Origin: Lethocerus indicus
Lineage: Eukaryota; Arthropoda; Insecta; Hemiptera; Belostomatidae
NCBI GenBank assembly: GCA_019843655.1
Contig: JACDQD010000002.1
Location: 37,878,333 to 37,942,332 of the forward strand
Direction of reading: 5' to 3'
DNA: 64,000 bases
The notes beneath the pieces are model-generated. The model had not been told where the DNA came from. It made no database searches and saw only the letters and a list, made by a program, of their open reading frames with translations. Of the stretch, positions 60,642-64,000 are shown one piece after another (the first letter of the stretch is position 1; each line of letters begins with the position of its first letter). The translations under genes were made by a program, and so were the position numbers.

Positions 60642-61050
60642 TTTCTTTGGAGAGCACAAAATTCGGTTTCAAAAGTTTTTGATTTCGATGAAAATCTACC
60701 GGGAATTAAAGCGAATATTGACGATAAATCGTCGATATTAGAAATCTTTCAACTTTTCTTTTCCGAAAATACGGTCGAACATATTGTAAGAGAGAGAGAG
60801 CGACGCTTATTATTACCACGAAAACTGTAGACAGTAAGCTCACGATTGATGACATGGAAAAATACAACAGTGCCCGAAATGTATCGATTTTTTCGATAGA
60901 AAATATCGGTCGACCGTTGTCCACGAATAATGACAAGAGACGGGTATAAATCTCTATTAGAAATGGTGCACTTTCGTGATAACGATGTAGGCGACAAATC
61001 GGGACGCGCTAATAAAAATTCCTGCAGCATCGTCGACAGACTGGGAAATT
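60642..61050 (+). pseudogene. Decayed piggyBac-like transposase
   Basis: Three plus-strand pieces in different frames line up in order with the start of the piggyBac DDE domain: FDFDENLPGIKANI with SSILEIFQLFFSENTVEHIV (60675-60796), then DDMEKYNSARNV and NIGRPLSTNNDKRR (about 60846-60948), then MVHFRDNDVGDKSGR (about 60964-61008). Stops and frameshifts separate them, and no DDE catalytic residues are visible. The first piece is open right up to the minisatellite edge. It differs from the piggyBac remnant at 45319, so this is a second lineage. Confidence 0.65.
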
Positions 61051-61751
61051 CTTTTTCACGAGCATAATATGTCGTATTGTGTCCGATCTTGCATCGGCTG
61101 CTTAGAGCCCAACTCATTTCTGAGTTGAAGGAACGATTCGCCGGGCGTTATCGAGAGGAGAGAATGGGCTTTAAAAGAAATACGAAACTACTCCGTATAC
61201 CGTAGAATAGTGTCTACGATATTAGTGCCAGGTGGAACCGAGGCCAGAATTGGGAATCGCGGTTGGGCGGATTTTGAAACGATTGTGGAGGGAAAAAAAC
61301 AACCAGAAAACGGAGTGCAATAACGGGCTTGATATTTTCCAGATAGTGGGTCACTCTGTGGCCTTGTATCAGATACACTGTTGGTACAGAAAAAGATTAC
61401 ATGTAAGGGAGGAGGGGAGGGGGGGGTAAAACAGAAAAAAAACGGATCACACTGCTGGGATTAGCGCTTGTGATCGATCCGGTTCTTGGTTTCGTGAAAG
61501 GTCCGGTTATACGAATAATGCCGTATTCTCTATTCGGAACAAGGTTCCCAACAACAGATGTTGTTAATAATAATAATAATAATAATATCCGTTGCCAATA
61601 ATCTTAGATATTTCTTAACGCCGCTACTGTCTCAATCCGCCGTCCGCGGTATAACAGACGGTCGTTCTTTCTACGATAAGTCCGTTTTTTAAATTCATTC
61701 CGCACGGTCGAAATTTCGCTCTAAACACTGTTTGACGACAACCGGTCATTT
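61051..61751. other. Unassigned sequence with an (ATA)n run
   Basis: No gene was recognised. A TAATAA run lies at 61564-61588. Confidence 0.35.
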
Positions 61752-62053
61752 ATCGTAGGTTCTTTGGTGTTTCTGTCTCTCCTCTCGCCGGTTTATCGGC
61801 CGCTCGCCATCTTCAGTAGCGCTGTGTTAGTAGTCACAGTCGGCACTTTGGATGTTTTTCGGGGGGGCATCCTCACTGCACTCATTTTGTTATTGGGGAA
61901 TTATGTTTGTCTTATTTGGGTTGGATTTTGTTAATCCGTTTTGGTGGAAGTGTGATAGGATTATAGGGGCAAATATGGCCGGTTCGGTCTTTGATAGACC
62001 GGTTTTTCGGCCGCTCGCCATCTTCAGTAGCGAAAACGCAATAACAAGACACG

Positions 62054-62108
<55 letters not shown>

Positions 62109-62276
62109 CGACAAACAGACAACCGCCACGGTACAAGTGACAGTGACAGTGCAGCTGGGGATGCCCCGAAAACATCCAAAGCGCCAACTGAAGATGGCGA
62201 GCGGCCGAAAACCGGTCTAGCAAAAGACCAAACCAGCGAGAGGAGGCAGAAACACCAAAACTCGAACCTACGAAAC
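61752..62276. mobile_element. PLE compound copy
   Basis: An inverted arm (TCGTAGGTTCTTTGGTG to CTTCAGTAGCGC) is followed by a body in one orientation, then a second inverted arm (61978-62031), a (TA)n tract at 62058-62104, and a direct arm ending GAACCTACG. Two inverted arms in one block suggest one PLE inside or beside another. Confidence 0.75.
62058..62104. repeat. (TA)n microsatellite inside a PLE
   Basis: About 23 TA units replacing the short TATATA present at this point in other copies (for example near 1855). Confidence 0.95.
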
Positions 62277-62341
62277 TAGTTTAATCCTCTTCATCTTGGA
62301 CACATTCCTGATGAAATTATCGAAGTTCTGCGTTACCGTTG

Positions 62342-62574
62342 ATCTAGACCGGTTTCGGCCGCTCGCCATCTTCAGTAGCGCTGCGTTAGTCACTATTGGG
62401 CACTTTGGATATTTTTCGGGCATCCTCACTGCACTCTCTTTTGGTATTTTCTTCTGCTGTACAAGTGACAGTGTGCAGTGAAGAGGCCCGAAAAACGTCC
62501 AACAACAGTGACTAACACCGCGCTACTGAAGATGGCGAGCGGCCGAAAAACCGGTCTAGCAAAAGACCATCGAA
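62342..62574. mobile_element. PLE fold-back copy
   Basis: Inverted arm from CTAGACCGGTTTCGGCC, body, and direct arm ending AGCAAAAGACCATCG; both outer parts are lost. The minus-strand core at 62343-62379 keeps CTGAAGA, GAAA and ACCGGTC, with three stem I pairs. Confidence 0.75.
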
Positions 62575-64000
62575 AGGGGTTTATGTTTCAAATCACGCCG
62601 TTGACGGAAATTCGAACCACCGCCGGGATTCGAACCCTCCTCTAAAAATTACTACGGGTCATCGCCGTAGGGTCAGTAATATTACAGTCTTAGTTTTACT
62701 ATCGATATGAATACAATCGACAATTTTGTAAAATGGAATTTTCGTCGAATCTACTGTTCTCAAGGTCCCTTTTTAAACTGTCGAACCTGACACGCGCCAT
62801 TTTTTTGTCGGAATTTTTTTCCGTAAGTCGTTTTTTGAGCCTGCGAGAATGTGTCGTAGTATAACAGAGTCGTGTGCCAATTACAATTAGTGTTGTTCAG
62901 CCCCGACTGTTGTGGATCCCCCACCCCCAATTCGTTTGGCCTTAATTTCCTCCGTCGCGTCCACAAAATGCGCCAATTGTGGAATATTATGTGTGTGTCC
63001 TGAATGCGAGGAAAGAATATCCGGTCTCTCAGACCGGATCTATTATTCGATGAGAATCCAGTTGATATATGAACCTTTTGTACAATCGATACTTTCCAGC
63101 GGCGAAGGTCCAGCGTAGATGGATACGTCACGACATCGAATCATATTGGGTTATCAGTGAGGGGTGGGGTAAACCTCCCTATTCTGCATTTTAACCGATA
63201 TTTCTTATCCGGTCGACAATAGAAATAATTCTGTTGTATTTAACTGCAGCGAATAATTGAGAGTTATCTGGACGGCATCTTCAGAGATAAATGACGAGTG
63301 TACGTAAATAAGCTGGGGACAGAAATACAAGATTATTTTAGATCGGCCCCACCGCCCACAAATAAACGTGGCGGCGGTGGCGGCCACAGCATCGTGTAAT
63401 GCACTGCATCACGACACCATCTGGGCGCCGACTAGAATATGACGAGTCTATAGTCGACTCTCTCTCTCTCTATATATATCTCAATTTCTCCTGGTACAAA
63501 GACAGTTCCGGCGAGATTCGTAGCACTGTGAAGGACCGCCAGTTGCTACACTCGACACTGTCGTTTGGGTATCTACAGAAACCCTGTTGGGCCTCCACTA
63601 TCTTGTTATAACCTTCGCCCCTGAAAACTATCAATTGTACAAAAGGTTCAATTTTGTAATTTATAGATTACCCGGTCCGAGAGACATATTCTTTCCGCAT
63701 TTCCAGGACACAGATGCACTCTCTCGTGCTCGAGAGACTCCTCGTGCCTCAAATTCGTGAAAAAATACAGACTCAACCTTACCAATACCCCCACACAAAA
63801 GACGTCATGCTTCTATAAGCGAAATGAATGAAACATATCGATATATAAGCTCGCCTGGTTTATTTAGTGGGGGGGTCCTATTCTGCATTTTAAGCCAGAT
63901 GCACTTTCTTCTAGCCTGAACTAGGTCAGTGTGCATCGTCTACAAATCAACCGTTGATTATCGTCCTCATCAATTTAATGAGAACGGACTCTCCCCCCTC
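62575..64000. other. Unassigned sequence to window end
   Basis: No gene could be called. A minus-strand GGTTCGAATCCCGG at about 62622-62635 is B-box-like without a tRNA fold. A perfect hairpin, ATCCGGTCT-CTC-AGACCGGAT, lies at 63019-63039. A plus-strand open frame at 62912-63118 has CANCGILCVCPEC, a possible but unsupported zinc-binding pattern. A CT/TA run lies at 63460-63479. Confidence 0.35.

Noticed and set aside
62612..62690. tRNA gene on the minus strand
   Set aside because: GGTTCGAATCCCGG fits a B box, but the T stem is imperfect and no acceptor, D or anticodon arm could be built. The same holds for 22833 and 24080.
62912..63118. Zinc-finger gene from CANCGILCVCPEC
   Set aside because: The cysteine spacing fits no family I can name, there is no supporting context, and the frame is short.

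Overview
This is a repeat-packed, gene-poor stretch of an animal nuclear genome. I see no bacterial-style gene arrangement, no rRNA, no convincing tRNA and no CRISPR. The base composition is moderately AT-rich, with long (TA)n and (CT)n tracts. The recognisable protein fragments all come from transposable elements common in arthropods and other invertebrates: Penelope-like elements (PLEs), Jockey-type non-LTR retrotransposons, mariner/Tc1 and piggyBac. An arthropod is my best guess, but the species cannot be told from this. The window is most likely intergenic DNA or the inside of a very long intron.

Six repeat groups explain most of the structure. (1) A PLE family of about 24 copies, mostly fold-back (two inverted pseudo-LTR arms), one still carrying part of a GIY-YIG endonuclease; several copies sit in exact 13-20 bp target-site duplications. 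Its arms contain a hammerhead-ribozyme-like core with a palindromic stem III. (2) 3' ends of Jockey elements on both strands. (3) About eleven copies of a ~220 bp internally deleted mariner in which the terminal repeat runs almost directly into the last ~30 transposase codons. (4) Several other TA-flanked mariner/Tc1 derivatives. (5) TTAA-flanked piggyBac MITEs plus two decayed piggyBac-like transposase remnants. (6) Two minisatellites (42 bp x ~19 and 44 bp x ~16), each beside a piggyBac remnant.

Layout: 1-7.5 kb has PLE copies, a Jockey end, mariner MITEs and a cluster of transcription-factor-like motifs near 6.7-6.9 kb. 8.7-16.8 kb has mariner MITEs, Jockey pieces, a local duplication and a mariner 3' end. 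17-36 kb is sparse, with piggyBac MITEs, a few PLE and Jockey copies and the long (CT)n tracts. 36.5-45 kb is a nested region with PLEs inside piggyBac MITEs. 45.3-48 kb holds a piggyBac deletion derivative, the 42 bp array and a long-TIR mariner. 50.5-58.7 kb is PLE-dense and includes a PLE interior amplified in tandem. 59.9-61 kb has the 44 bp array and the second piggyBac remnant, and 61.7-62.6 kb has the last two PLE copies.

No host gene can be called with confidence. The best candidates are a 30-codon GC3-rich stretch ending at a GT (57208-57297), a 161-codon unrecognised minus-strand ORF (48512-48997), and three places, 23.4 and 26.4 kb apart, where a polypyrimidine-TAG runs straight into GTAAG, the layout of a recursive splice site.
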